From Pseudomonas putida (GTDB lineage: Bacteria; Pseudomonadota; Gammaproteobacteria; Pseudomonadales; Pseudomonadaceae): a DNA stretch of 64,000 bases. The stretch is from positions 310,001 through 374,000 of the forward strand of contig NZ_SMTE01000002.1 of the NCBI RefSeq assembly GCF_004357765.1, read 5' to 3'. Shown here in pieces: positions 25,143 through 35,335 of this stretch. Each line of letters opens with the position of its first letter. Positions within the stretch are counted from its first letter, which is position 1. Below the pieces are notes generated by a model. It searched no databases. It was not told the DNA's origin and saw nothing but the letters and a program-made list of their open reading frames with translations. Both the position numbers and the translations under genes were made by a program.

Positions 25143-26432
25143 ATGCTTCGCGCCCTGATCCTCCTCGCCCTGTCATGCCTGCTCAGTCCGGCCTTCGCCG
25201 ACGAGCGCGCACAGACCCAGCAACAACTGGAAGCCACCCGCCAGGACATCGCCGAGCTCAAGAAAACCTTGGGCAAGCTCCAGGAAGAGAAGTCCGGCGT
25301 GCAAAAGGACCTCAAGGCCACCGAAACCGACATCGGCAACCTCGAGAAGCAGGTGGAGGCGTTGCAGCAAGAGTTAAAAAAGACCGAGGGCGAGCTGGAG
25401 CGCCTTGATACCGAGAAAAAAAAACTCCAGAGCGCCCGCGTTGAACAACAGCGACTGATCGCCATCCAGGCCCGCTCGGCCTACCAGAATGGCCGCGAGG
25501 AATACCTCAAGCTCCTGCTCAACCAGCAGAATCCCGAGAAGTTCGCCCGCACCCTCACCTATTACGATTACCTGAGCAAGGCGCGCCTGGAGCAACTGCG
25601 CGCCTTCAACGAGACCCTGCGCCAGCTGGCCAACGTCGAACAGGACATCGGTCGTCACCAGGAAGAGCTCCTGACCCAGCGCGCCGACCTCGACAGCCGC
25701 CGCCAGGCGCTCGACGCCGAACGGAGCAAACGCCAGCAGGTACTGGCCAAGCTCAACAGCGACATGAAGAGCAGTGACCAGAAGCTGCAGGCCCGTCAGC
25801 AGGATCAGGCCGAGTTGGCCAAAGTCCTCAAGACCATCGAGGAAACCCTTGCCCGCCAGGCCCGCGAAGCCGAGGAGGCTCGCAAGAAGGCCCTGCTCGC
25901 CCAGCAGGAAGCGGAAAAGCGCCGCCAGCAGCAAGCCCTGGCGGCCCGCGACGCGGCCGATACCGAGCCGCCGAAGAAGGCCCGGACCACCCTCGGCCCC
26001 CTGGTATCCAGCGACGGTGCGAGCTATGGCGGCGCATTTTCTGCTGCCCGCGGAAAACTTCCATGGCCCGTCAATGGTCGATTGCTGGCACGCTTCGGTG
26101 AAGCCCGTGGCAGCGACTCCCGCGCCAAGTGGGACGGGGTGATGATCAGCGCCAGCCCGGGCACCCAGGTGCATGCCGTGCATGGCGGGCGCGTGGTGTT
26201 CGCCGACTGGTTGCGCGGCGCTGGACTTCTGGTCATTCTCGACCATGGCAACGGTTACCTGAGCCTGTACGGCCACAACCAGAGCCTGCTCAAGAGCGCC
26301 GGTGACATCGTCAAGGCCGGCGAAGCCATCTCCACCGTTGGCGACAGCGGTGGTCAGGACAGCGCAGGCTTGTACTTCGCCATTCGCCAGCAGGGCCGGC
26401 CGACCGATCCTGCGCAATGGTGCCGAGGCTAA
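25143..26432 (+). CDS. envC: EnvC-type murein hydrolase activator (degenerate LytM/M23 domain)
   Basis: EnvC is a periplasmic activator of septal cell-wall amidases. The 429-residue protein has a signal peptide ending PAFADE, a long coiled coil (about 22-270, rich in Q, E and K) and a C-terminal M23/LytM domain (about 300-425). The zinc residues of active M23 peptidases are missing: the HxxxD motif reads WDGVMIS and the HxH motif reads LYFAIRQ. As in E. coli EnvC, the domain should therefore bind and activate amidases rather than cut peptidoglycan. It is followed by ctpA, starting 80 bp later. Confidence 0.93.
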   Translation: MLRALILLALSCLLSPAFADERAQTQQQLEATRQDIAELKKTLGKLQEEKSGVQKDLKATETDIGNLEKQVEALQQELKKTEGELERLDTEKKKLQSARVEQQRLIAIQARSAYQNGREEYLKLLLNQQNPEKFARTLTYYDYLSKARLEQLRAFNETLRQLANVEQDIGRHQEELLTQRADLDSRRQALDAERSKRQQVLAKLNSDMKSSDQKLQARQQDQAELAKVLKTIEETLARQAREAEEARKKALLAQQEAEKRRQQQALAARDAADTEPPKKARTTLGPLVSSDGASYGGAFSAARGKLPWPVNGRLLARFGEARGSDSRAKWDGVMISASPGTQVHAVHGGRVVFADWLRGAGLLVILDHGNGYLSLYGHNQSLLKSAGDIVKAGEAISTVGDSGGQDSAGLYFAIRQQGRPTDPAQWCRG

Positions 26433-26512
26433 ATCCACTTTATCCGGCATGGCGCCTGACGCTACGCCGTTGCTCCGCAGGGAGCGCCTACAGGATCAGG
26501 AGTTCGTTCGAC

Positions 26513-27832
26513 ATGCTGCACTCGCCTCGCCTCACCCAGCTGGCCCTGACCATCGCCCTCGTGGTCGGTGCGCCTCTGGCCATCGCCGCCGAACCGGCCG
26601 TGGTCAAGCCTGCCGCAGCGCCGGCAACCGAGGCCGCCAAGGCGCCGCTGCCGTTGGAAGAGCTGCGTACCTTCGCCGAGGTCATGGACCGCATCAAGGC
26701 GGCCTATGTCGAGCCTGTGGATGACAAGACCCTGCTGGAAAATGCCATCAAGGGCATGCTGAGCAACCTTGACCCGCACTCGGCCTACCTGGGCCCCGAG
26801 GACTTCCAGGAGCTGCAGGAAAGCACCAGCGGCGAATTCGGCGGCCTGGGCATCGAAGTGGGCCAGGAGGACGGCTTCATCAAGGTGGTCTCGCCCATCG
26901 ACGACACGCCGGCCTCGCGTGCCGGCATCCAGGCCGGCGACCTGATCGTCAAGATCAATGGTGCCCCGACCCGTGGCCAGACCATGACCGAGGCGGTCGA
27001 CAAGATGCGCGGCAAGGTCGGTGAGAAAATCACTCTGACCCTGGTGCGCGACGGTGGCACTCCGTTCGATGTGACCCTCGCCCGCGCCGTCATCCAGGTC
27101 AAGAGCGTGAAGAGTCAGCTGCTGGAGAACGACTACGGCTACATCCGTATCACCCAGTTCCAGGTCAAGACCGGCGAGGAAGTCGGCAAGGCCCTGGCCA
27201 AGCTGCGCAAGGACAACGGCAAGAAGCTGCGCGGGATCGTCCTCGACCTGCGCAACAACCCCGGCGGTGTATTGCAGTCGGCGGTGGAAGTGGCCGATCA
27301 CTTCCTGACCAAAGGCCTGATCGTGTACACCAAGGGCCGTATCGCCAACTCCGAGTTGCGCTTCTCTGCCGACCCCGCCGACGCCAGCGAAGGCGTGCCG
27401 CTGGTGGTACTGATCAACGGTGGCAGTGCTTCCGCTTCGGAAATCGTCGCCGGCGCCCTGCAGGACCAGAAGCGCGCCGTCCTGATGGGTACCGACAGCT
27501 TCGGCAAAGGCTCGGTGCAGACCGTGCTGCCACTGGCCAATGACCGGGCGCTGAAACTCACCACCGCGCTGTACTTCACCCCGAACGGTCGCTCGATTCA
27601 GGCCCAGGGCATCGTGCCCGATATCGAGGTACGCCCGGCCAAGCTGACCGCCGAGGTCGACACCGAGAACTTCAAGGAAGCCGACCTGCAGGGTCACCTC
27701 GGCAACGGCAATGGCGGCGCCGATCGCCCAACCGGCAGCAGCAAGCGCAAGGAACGCCCACAGGACGACGACTTCCAGCTGAGCCAGGCCTTGAGCCTAC
27801 TCAAGGGCCTCAACATCACCAAGGGGAATTGA
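26513..27832 (+). CDS. ctpA: Carboxy-terminal processing protease, S41 family
   Basis: CtpA is a periplasmic serine protease; in P. aeruginosa it degrades peptidoglycan cross-link hydrolases together with a TPR lipoprotein partner. The 439-residue protein has a signal peptide ending IAAEP, a PDZ domain (about 95-185) and an S41 core with the nucleophile in NGGSASASEIVAG (Ser near 305) and general-base Lys in SFGKGSVQT (near 331). The ATG at 26513 has AGGAG 9 bp upstream; longer in-frame starts lie within envC. It adjoins yibQ. Confidence 0.95.
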   Translation: MLHSPRLTQLALTIALVVGAPLAIAAEPAVVKPAAAPATEAAKAPLPLEELRTFAEVMDRIKAAYVEPVDDKTLLENAIKGMLSNLDPHSAYLGPEDFQELQESTSGEFGGLGIEVGQEDGFIKVVSPIDDTPASRAGIQAGDLIVKINGAPTRGQTMTEAVDKMRGKVGEKITLTLVRDGGTPFDVTLARAVIQVKSVKSQLLENDYGYIRITQFQVKTGEEVGKALAKLRKDNGKKLRGIVLDLRNNPGGVLQSAVEVADHFLTKGLIVYTKGRIANSELRFSADPADASEGVPLVVLINGGSASASEIVAGALQDQKRAVLMGTDSFGKGSVQTVLPLANDRALKLTTALYFTPNGRSIQAQGIVPDIEVRPAKLTAEVDTENFKEADLQGHLGNGNGGADRPTGSSKRKERPQDDDFQLSQALSLLKGLNITKGN

Positions 27833-27840
27833 CCCCACCC

Positions 27841-28611
27841 ATGCGTTATCTGCTGTGTCTGCTGCTCTGCCTGTTGGCCGGTGTCGCCCAAGCGGCGCCG
27901 GCCAAGGCCTACATGAGCATCATCATCGACGACCTGGGTCAGAGCAGCGAGCGCGACAGTCGCACCCTCGCGCTACCGGGCCCGGTAACCCTGGCGATCA
28001 TGCCCGATACACCCCATGCCAGCGATTTCGCCCGCCAGGCCCATGACGCCAAGCGCACGGTGATCCTGCACATGCCCATGGACCCTGCCACTGGCCCTTA
28101 CGCCTGGCATCCCGAATTACCACTGGACGAGCTCGCCAAGCGCCTCCAGGCCGCCCTGACCAAGGTGCCCTACGCCGCGGGTATCAACAACCATATGGGT
28201 AGCCGAATGACGGCGCAGCGCGAACCGATGGCCTGGCTGATGGCCGAGCTGCAACGTCGCCATCTGTTCTTCGTCGACAGCCGTACCAGCGCCGCCACCG
28301 TGGCTGCGGCCCAGGCCCAGGAAATCGGGCTGGCCCAGGTGTCGCGCGACGTGTTCCTCGATGACGTGCGCACCGTCGAGGCCATTCGCGCTCAGTTGCA
28401 ACTGGGCATTGCCCAGGCGCGCAAGCAGGGCTCGGCAGTGCTCATCGGCCACCCTTACCCACAGACGCTGGAAGTGCTCGAGCAGGAACTGCCGCGCTTG
28501 CACAGCCAAGGGGTCGAGTTGATCGACCTGAACCAAATGATCGCCGAGCGCGGCAACCAGGCCATGCCTGCCCATGGCAAGCATGGCCGCTACAGTAACC
28601 GCTGGCGGTGA
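27841..28611 (+). CDS. Divergent polysaccharide deacetylase family protein (YibQ)
   Basis: A 256-residue exported protein with signal peptide (about 1-19) and the YibQ/DUF610 fold, a distant relative of polysaccharide deacetylases. Visible landmarks are SIIIDDLGQSSERD near the start, LHMPMDP, the NNHMGSRMT block and FFVDSRTSA. Substrate and activity are unknown; in this conserved cluster (envC-ctpA-yibQ) a cell-wall role is inferred. The ATG at 27841 directly precedes the signal sequence; an in-frame TTG at 27829, closer to AGGGGA, is an alternative. It ends 10 bp from the convergent giant gene. Confidence 0.88.
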   Translation: MRYLLCLLLCLLAGVAQAAPAKAYMSIIIDDLGQSSERDSRTLALPGPVTLAIMPDTPHASDFARQAHDAKRTVILHMPMDPATGPYAWHPELPLDELAKRLQAALTKVPYAAGINNHMGSRMTAQREPMAWLMAELQRRHLFFVDSRTSAATVAAAQAQEIGLAQVSRDVFLDDVRTVEAIRAQLQLGIAQARKQGSAVLIGHPYPQTLEVLEQELPRLHSQGVELIDLNQMIAERGNQAMPAHGKHGRYSNRWR

Positions 28612-28621
28612 TCGCCGAGGC

Positions 28622-31600
28622 TCACTGGAACGGAATGATGCCCTGCGCCTGGGCCAGCGTCAGTGGCCCCCGATGGATGCGTTCGCCCTGGTCGGCCAGC
28701 AATCGGGCGTCGCGGGCACCATACTTGCGCTGCGCCCATGCCTTGAGGTGACCACGGGTAAACGCCGTGGCCGGATCGCCCTGGGCAGCGAAGTGGAAAT
28801 GCGCTACCCAGATAGGTTTGCCATTGACCGCGCCGGGACGGGCGAGCAGACGGATGACGTACTCATCCAGTGCGCTGCCGTCAGCAAGCACTCGCCGCGG
28901 CGACAGGTACTCGACCTTGATCAACCCCTCTTCATGCAGGAACCGCAGGCCCTGGGCATCAGGAAAGCGCGTCTGCGAAAACAGCTCTACCAGCAGTGAG
29001 CGGCGCAAATCTGGCCACGCCTCCAGCCGCTTGCGCAGGCTCCGCGCGGTGGCTCCATCGTCCTGGGCCAACGGCTGCGCCACGGCCTGCAGCCTGGCAA
29101 TGTGCTCGTCGACCAGACGCGTCAACAGCCGATGGTTGACCTGCTGAGCCACGTATTCCTGTGCCTGGTTACGCACCGCGACGTCTTGGCCCAGTTGCAG
29201 CCATGCTTCGGCGATCAGGGCCGGTTTGTCGAGCGCCGGCACGGAAGGCGAGCCTGCCGCCACCTCGGTCAGTTCGACCCAATCCTGGCCTTGGCGCTGG
29301 TACTGCTTGACCACCTGACGACTGAGCGGATCGCGAATCTCGAGCAACATCCGGCCCTCATGCTCGACCTCGGTCCCGACCAGAATCTGCCCATCCTCTG
29401 CCCTCGCTATGCCGTGCGTCTCTGGGCTGGGCAGGTACGCCCCGGGGCCTGGCGGCTCATCGCCGTCCAACACCCCCTGGGCTTCGACCAAACGGTCCGA
29501 GACATCGTTCTTGAGCCCCTGCAGGGCTTCCTGGTACAAGGTCAGGTACGAGATATCGACCAGCGTACCGCTGTCGGCGCGGACGTCGATGGCGTTGATC
29601 AAGGCGGCGCTGTACTCGTCCCAGGCGCTCTGCAATACCTCGATCCGATCTTCGACCGACAGATTGCCCAGTTGCGCTTCACCATGGGCGAAGGCAGCCG
29701 CCATCAGGTGACGGTTCATCAGCCCGCGCTGATAACGCATGAAGTTGCCCGCCGGATCCGGTTGGTCGGGGCGCAGAGCCAAGTCGCTGCAATACACCGC
29801 CTGCTGGAAGCGCATCTCGACGGTGGTGACGTTGCGCTGGGCCTTGACCTGCTCAAGCGTCTGGATGGCTCCATCGCGGTGATCGACGATGATGACCACA
29901 TCCGCAGCCACCTGCGGCATGAACCTGTCCAACAGCGCACTGGCCTTGACCACGCGCGGCTGCAGGCGCACGACCTCGACCAGCCGAGTCCTGTACGCCT
30001 GGTACTGCGCATCGAACGGCCCCACGGGTTTGCCCTTGAGCGCCTGAGCCATCCTTCGAAGCTGTGGATAATCCACGGCATCGAACAGACGCGGGAGCAA
30101 CGCCCAGCAATAGCGCACGATCGTTTCACAGCCCACCTTGCGCGACGCCTGGAAGGCGTCCATGGGAATGCGATTGACGATAGTCCGATGCCGCTGCAAG
30201 TCGATCATCTCGTCGACCTGTTCGACGATCCTGACATTTTTCTCGACTACTGCCTCGAGATGCTCCACATAACGGAGCGTCACCCGGTTGGCTTCCTCGC
30301 GCTGCTTCGAGACCTTGCCCTCATAGAGAGTCAGCAGTCGTTCGACCTGCTCGGGTGACAGGCCGCCTTCGTTAGCCTGGGCTTTGGCCCTGGCTTCCTG
30401 CAACGCCGTCAACTGTCTACGGGCCTGCTGTTCTTCGGCCATCAACCGGAGGCCGGTCTCGATGTCGGCGTTGATGTCCGCCACCATCCGATTGGTACTG
30501 GTCGCCAGGCTATCGAAGCGGGCCTGGTTCCGAGGTCGCCGCGCACCGCCAGGTGAGCCGCCAAGACCGACGCCATCGAGCCGGATACGCCAACCGCCAG
30601 CATCGACCAACAACGGCCCAGGCGCTCCGTCAGGCCCCTTGATACGTCGCTCGTTATCATCGTGCATCACTTCGAAGGTGCCCTCCGCCAGCGAGACATA
30701 GAAGCGGCCATTCACCTCGTCCAGGCCGTTGCCGCGCGCGGCTTTGCTCAGATCGACGTCTGCGCGGAACGGTTCCAGCAAGCGCCGCCGAGCCTCCGGC
30801 CCCATTCCCCAGCCATCGCCAAGCGCCAAGTGTCCCTCCCACTCCTGCAGCGGCAAAGCGGGTTGATGAACCACCCCGATCGGTTCCGGTAACAGAGGTA
30901 TGAAGGCCCGCGAGCGGGGCGCTGCAAGGACGGGTACGCCGGCATTCACTGGCGCATTCGGTCGGCCCTGCTCGGGCAAGCGTCCATGCAACAATGCCAG
31001 CGCCAGGTTGGCGGCGAGCTCGACCGAGAACACGCTGTCGGATCCGGCCAGCGGCAGACGCACCGGCGCTTGCAGCAACGGCGCGAACAGGCTGGCGAGC
31101 CCGGCGATCTTGCCGAGCAGCCCAGGCACGATCGGCGCCACCAGGTCGAACAACAGCCAGCCGAAGCGTTGAACCACTTCCCAGCGCTGCTCGGCATTGG
31201 AGAGGCTCTGGCGATCGCCCAGCTCGACCAGCGCCCGGCATCGGTCGACGTAAAGACGGCTGTCGATGTCGGCCTTGTACGGGCTCAAGGCGAGCCGTGC
31301 AGGCGCGACCGGTTCCGGCCAGAGCGAGGTGTCGAAAATGACCCGGCGCAGATGCGGCTCAAGGAAACCGCCATTGGCGTACGTGCTGAAGAGCGATTCC
31401 GGCAACCAGTCGAGGACACTCTGCTGGAGCGCCCCCGGTGCAGCGATCGCCGCCATCAGCGCCCTATTGTCCGGGTAGCTCAGCAACGCCTGCTGAGGAT
31501 ACAGCGGCCGATACAACAACACGGTACTGGGTTGATGCAAGGTGATGACATACATGCACGTCACCTCATCACGCCGCTGGCTGCTCGGGTCCGCCTTGAA

Positions 31601-33253
31601 TCCCAATGGCGCGACATCGACGGTGGCCTTGAGGTCGCGGTCACTGCGGCAAAACTCCGCCAGCGTCTCCCAGCAGTGCTCGTCCAGCACCCCATCGACC
31701 TTGGCCCGCAGAGCATCGAACAACAGACCAAGGCGCCACTCGCGGGCGAAGAGCCGCATGCGCTGGGCTTGCTGAGCCGGATCGCGCAACAGCGCTGCGA
31801 CATAGCCTGGATAATGCCCGCCGATATCGACAGTCTCCACCAGACGCACGCAATACGCCGGGGTCATCCAAGGCATGATCAACTGATCGTTAAGGTGGCC
31901 GATGCTCGTCACCACGGCATCCTGCAGGCCGCCGAGGCGGTTGATCGCGAACTCGGTCAGGCTCACGCTACCGGCGGGTTTGAGCCGCGCAGGCAACTCT
32001 TTGTCCACGGTCGGGTCAGGGACCGAAACGTGCAGTACCAGGTCGTCGGGAAAGTAGTTGGCCTCAACCGGCCACTCTTTCAACAACTGCTCACGCAGGC
32101 GCCCAGCAGCGTAGAGAGAGAGCGGTTGTACGCCATCGAGCGAGGTCGCACCTTGACAAGCGCCTTGATAGAAGGCGACATCCAGCATGGCGACTTGGTA
32201 CTCGAACCGATCACGGCTGGTGGCCGCGACCAACCAGTCCGGTACCTCGGGTGTGGCATTCAACGCCGACAGGACATCGTCGAGAAAATGCCGCGCAGGA
32301 TCGCTGAGCCAGTGCAAGGTCTGCTCGAGGGTTTCATTGTCGTCGATGGCCGACAGGCGCAGACGGTCGATATCGTTGAGCAGGCTCTCCAGTAGCATGG
32401 CCGATTGCTGGAAGAACACGTCTTCGGCCAACTGCCGTCGCCGCCACGCCAATCCATCGATCTGGTGCGTCACGGCGAAGCGGGTGTACAGGGACTGGAC
32501 CAACGCCTGTTCGGACTCCAGTTCCTCGAACTGACCAGAAGGTGGACAGCGCAACAACAGGCGGCGTTCGTCCCGCTCGGCCTCGATCAGCAACTCCGGC
32601 AACAACTGGGTGTAGGTCTCGCCGTCGCTTTCACGCGTCAGTTCGATGGCCGAAACCGACGGTGCATGCGGCTGGCCCAGCAACACCTCGTAGACTACCG
32701 CACGCTCCTGCGGCCCTAGCGCGCTGCGCTGCAGATGACCTGCCAGCCCCAGCCTGAGCATCTGACGCATCCAGCCATGCCGGCTGATCCCCGATGCCTG
32801 CGGCCCGGTCACATCGTCCTCGTTCCAGAACGCCACCTGGGCCTGCTGGAAGCGCACCAGCAATGTGTCGAGGGCCTGTTCAAGGTCATGGTTCAAGGCG
32901 GCCAACGCCAGGGCGCTGTCCTGCGTCTCGAGAACGCTTGTCTGTCCGGCGGCATAGGGAGTCAACACCAGCAGGTCACGGCTGCCGAACGCCACCTGCC
33001 CGCCCTGCACGAACACCTTCAGCAACAGGGTCAGGCAGCCTTCTGCTTGCACGGTGCCGGTAGTATCGGGGCGCCACAGGGTATAGGGCTCATGCTGATG
33101 ATGATCGATAGCGGCAGCGGCGTGGGCCGGGTAGTGCCTACAGACGACGTCGAACACCTGCTGGCTGAGCACCTGGCGTACCGTCGGACGGGAGGCGAAC
33201 TGTGTGGCGACCGCTTGCTTGAGGGTCTGGTCGCCCTGGACAGAGTGCAGCAT
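28622..33253 (-). CDS. Giant DUF6543 (dermonecrotic-toxin N-terminal-like) protein
   Basis: A 1543-residue protein resembling the large Pseudomonas proteins annotated with the dermonecrotic toxin domain (DUF6543). Hallmarks I recognise are the segment RLVETVDIGGHYPGYVAALL (about 468-487) and TLHQPSTVLLYRPLYP (about 570-585), followed by WLPESLFSTYANGG. A hydrophobic stretch lies around 695-725 (LLFDLVAPIVPGLLGKIAGL), possibly for membrane insertion, and a long charged coiled coil at about 915-1035. No signal peptide and no recognisable catalytic toxin module are seen. AGGAG precedes the ATG. It begins 78 bp after betT on the same strand with no terminator I can see. Base composition resembles the neighbours. 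The toxin label is a family name only. Confidence 0.7.
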   Translation of the reverse strand: MLHSVQGDQTLKQAVATQFASRPTVRQVLSQQVFDVVCRHYPAHAAAAIDHHQHEPYTLWRPDTTGTVQAEGCLTLLLKVFVQGGQVAFGSRDLLVLTPYAAGQTSVLETQDSALALAALNHDLEQALDTLLVRFQQAQVAFWNEDDVTGPQASGISRHGWMRQMLRLGLAGHLQRSALGPQERAVVYEVLLGQPHAPSVSAIELTRESDGETYTQLLPELLIEAERDERRLLLRCPPSGQFEELESEQALVQSLYTRFAVTHQIDGLAWRRRQLAEDVFFQQSAMLLESLLNDIDRLRLSAIDDNETLEQTLHWLSDPARHFLDDVLSALNATPEVPDWLVAATSRDRFEYQVAMLDVAFYQGACQGATSLDGVQPLSLYAAGRLREQLLKEWPVEANYFPDDLVLHVSVPDPTVDKELPARLKPAGSVSLTEFAINRLGGLQDAVVTSIGHLNDQLIMPWMTPAYCVRLVETVDIGGHYPGYVAALLRDPAQQAQRMRLFAREWRLGLLFDALRAKVDGVLDEHCWETLAEFCRSDRDLKATVDVAPLGFKADPSSQRRDEVTCMYVITLHQPSTVLLYRPLYPQQALLSYPDNRALMAAIAAPGALQQSVLDWLPESLFSTYANGGFLEPHLRRVIFDTSLWPEPVAPARLALSPYKADIDSRLYVDRCRALVELGDRQSLSNAEQRWEVVQRFGWLLFDLVAPIVPGLLGKIAGLASLFAPLLQAPVRLPLAGSDSVFSVELAANLALALLHGRLPEQGRPNAPVNAGVPVLAAPRSRAFIPLLPEPIGVVHQPALPLQEWEGHLALGDGWGMGPEARRRLLEPFRADVDLSKAARGNGLDEVNGRFYVSLAEGTFEVMHDDNERRIKGPDGAPGPLLVDAGGWRIRLDGVGLGGSPGGARRPRNQARFDSLATSTNRMVADINADIETGLRLMAEEQQARRQLTALQEARAKAQANEGGLSPEQVERLLTLYEGKVSKQREEANRVTLRYVEHLEAVVEKNVRIVEQVDEMIDLQRHRTIVNRIPMDAFQASRKVGCETIVRYCWALLPRLFDAVDYPQLRRMAQALKGKPVGPFDAQYQAYRTRLVEVVRLQPRVVKASALLDRFMPQVAADVVIIVDHRDGAIQTLEQVKAQRNVTTVEMRFQQAVYCSDLALRPDQPDPAGNFMRYQRGLMNRHLMAAAFAHGEAQLGNLSVEDRIEVLQSAWDEYSAALINAIDVRADSGTLVDISYLTLYQEALQGLKNDVSDRLVEAQGVLDGDEPPGPGAYLPSPETHGIARAEDGQILVGTEVEHEGRMLLEIRDPLSRQVVKQYQRQGQDWVELTEVAAGSPSVPALDKPALIAEAWLQLGQDVAVRNQAQEYVAQQVNHRLLTRLVDEHIARLQAVAQPLAQDDGATARSLRKRLEAWPDLRRSLLVELFSQTRFPDAQGLRFLHEEGLIKVEYLSPRRVLADGSALDEYVIRLLARPGAVNGKPIWVAHFHFAAQGDPATAFTRGHLKAWAQRKYGARDARLLADQGERIHRGPLTLAQAQGIIPFQ

Positions 33254-33331
33254 GGGAAGGGAAGCTCCTGGCGGGATAAGGGCGCAAGACTTTGCCGCCC
33301 CACCTCTCCCACCAGGCTGTACATATTGCGA

Positions 33332-35335
33332 TCAGCTGTAGACGCGACCCAGCAACTGTCGATGGCTCTCGAACTGATCGAGCACATCGCGCACGATCTG
33401 ATCGGGCGCGAAGCCCATCAGGTCGTATTCCTGACTGCCGTCATGCAGGTACACCTCGGCACGATAGAAGCGCTGACGCACCTCCGGCTCGCCCTCGACC
33501 GGCGCCTCGCTCGGCGCGGCCAGGTAGCCGTCCAGGCTCACTTCATAGACGAAGGGGTTGCCCTCCTCCATCATCACCCGCAAACCCATCATGTTGCGCG
33601 ACTGGCCAACCCGGGTCTCGACCTCGAAGCCCAAGGTACGAAGCTGCGCGGCGGCTTCCTGCAACGCCGGGCTCACCTGCCGGTCCATGAAGCGCTGCAC
33701 CACCGCCTGGGTCGGTTGCAGTTCCAGCTGGGTCAGGCGCTCGCTGAAGCCTCGGCGACCGCGGGCGGCCAATTCGGCGCGCTCCTGCTCCCCTGCCACG
33801 TCCTGCTTCATGGCCTTGTACAGACCGAACATGAACAGCACCAGCACCACCGAGAACGGCAGGCCGGCGAGCACCACCATGGTCTGCATCGCCTCGAAGT
33901 TACCGGCGAACAACAGGCCTATGGTCACCAGGGTGATCACCACCGACCAGAACACCACCATCCAGTGCGGTGCGTCCTCATCGACCTTGCCGCCTTTGCA
34001 CGACAGGTTGGCCATCATCACCGCGCCGGAATCGGCCGGGGTGAGGAACAGCACGAAGCCGACGAACACTGCCACACCGATCACGATCTTCGCTGCCGGG
34101 AAATATTCCAGCAGCTGGTAGATGGACATCGACGGCTGTTCCAACGCGGTCTTGCCCAGCTCCACGGCGCCCTGGTTGATGACCAGGTCCAACGCGGTGT
34201 TGCCGAAGATCGACAACCAGGCCAAGGTGAAGCCCAGCGGGATCAACAGCACGCCGCTGACCAGTTGGCGCACGGTACGGCCCTTGGAAATACGGGCGAT
34301 GAACATGCCGACGAATGGGCCCCAGGAGATCCACCAGGCCCAGTAGAACACGGTCCACAGACCGAGCCAGCGCTCGGATTTGCCGGCCTCGCCCTCGTAG
34401 ACGTAGAGATCGAAGGTTTTCAGCACGATGCCGTTGAGGTAATCACCGACGTTCTGCACCAGGCCATTGAGCAAGTGCAGGGTCTGGCCGCCCAGCAGCA
34501 CGAAGATCAGCAGGCCGCTGAACAGCACGATGTTCAGGTTGGACAGACGGCGAATGCCGTTCTCCACACCCGAAACCGCCGCCACGGTGGCCACACCGGC
34601 CATGACCAGGATGACCACCAGCAGGTTGGTCTTGCTGTGGTCCATGCCGAACAGGTATTCCAGGCCGGAGGCCACCTGCATCGAGCCGATACCGAGATTG
34701 GTCACCAGGCCCAACAGGGTGACGAACATGCCGAAAATGTCCACGGCATTGCCGGCAGCGCCCTTGACCCAACGTTCACCGACCAACGGGTACAGCGCGG
34801 AACGCAGTGCCAGCGGCTGATTGTGGCGGTAGGCGAAATAGCCCACGGCCAGGCCGACCAGGGCATAGATCGCCCAACCATGCAGGCCCCAATGCAGGAA
34901 GGTCAACTGCAAGCCCTGACGCGCGGCCTCGAGGCTGGCAGGCGTACCCTCCGGTGGGTTGAAGTAGTGGTCCAGCGGTTCGGATGCGCCGAAGTACAGC
35001 AGCGAGATACCGATGCCGGACGAGAACAGCATCCCGGCCCAGGCGCCGTAGCTGAAATCGGGCTGGTCGTCCTTGCCGCCAAGCTTGAGCTTGCCGTAGT
35101 CGGAGAATGCCAGATAAACGACGAACAGCAGGTAACCACAGATCACCAGCATGTAGTACCAACCGAAGGTCCGCGTCAGCCAATGCTGGGCAACACCCAG
35201 GATTCGGCCAGCGGTTTCGGGAACAGCAATCAGCAAGGCAGTCAAAACGAGGATCATCAGCGCGGAGGTGAAGAACACCACGCGGTTGACCCCTACCCTC
35301 TCGGCGGGGGGTTTGGTTAGGGAGGCAGAACTCAT
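33332..35335 (-). CDS. betT: Choline/betaine transporter, BCCT family, with long C-terminal domain
   Basis: BetT imports choline coupled to protons for conversion to glycine betaine. The 667-residue protein has about 12 transmembrane segments (about 15-510) with the BCCT signature FYWAWWISWGPFVGMFIAR and the upstream GAWAGMLFSSGIGISLLYFG. A hydrophilic C-terminal tail of roughly 150 residues follows, of the kind reported to sense osmolarity. The ATG at 35335 has GGAG upstream and gives MSSASLTKPPAERVGVNR; a longer frame overlaps the divergent promoter. It is divergent from betIBA, and the BetI palindrome lies between. The DUF6543 gene follows. Confidence 0.95.
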   Translation of the reverse strand: MSSASLTKPPAERVGVNRVVFFTSALMILVLTALLIAVPETAGRILGVAQHWLTRTFGWYYMLVICGYLLFVVYLAFSDYGKLKLGGKDDQPDFSYGAWAGMLFSSGIGISLLYFGASEPLDHYFNPPEGTPASLEAARQGLQLTFLHWGLHGWAIYALVGLAVGYFAYRHNQPLALRSALYPLVGERWVKGAAGNAVDIFGMFVTLLGLVTNLGIGSMQVASGLEYLFGMDHSKTNLLVVILVMAGVATVAAVSGVENGIRRLSNLNIVLFSGLLIFVLLGGQTLHLLNGLVQNVGDYLNGIVLKTFDLYVYEGEAGKSERWLGLWTVFYWAWWISWGPFVGMFIARISKGRTVRQLVSGVLLIPLGFTLAWLSIFGNTALDLVINQGAVELGKTALEQPSMSIYQLLEYFPAAKIVIGVAVFVGFVLFLTPADSGAVMMANLSCKGGKVDEDAPHWMVVFWSVVITLVTIGLLFAGNFEAMQTMVVLAGLPFSVVLVLFMFGLYKAMKQDVAGEQERAELAARGRRGFSERLTQLELQPTQAVVQRFMDRQVSPALQEAAAQLRTLGFEVETRVGQSRNMMGLRVMMEEGNPFVYEVSLDGYLAAPSEAPVEGEPEVRQRFYRAEVYLHDGSQEYDLMGFAPDQIVRDVLDQFESHRQLLGRVYS

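Noticed and set aside
26162-26432. EnvC as an active M23 endopeptidase
   Set aside because: The zinc-binding positions of both M23 motifs are replaced (WDGVMIS, LYFAIRQ), so an amidase-activator role is the better reading.
28622-33253. Idea that the giant gene is a recently acquired island or a Tc/Rhs toxin locus
   Set aside because: No integrase, IS, tRNA or direct repeats flank it, composition is like the neighbours, and no YD/RHS repeats or Tc components are seen.
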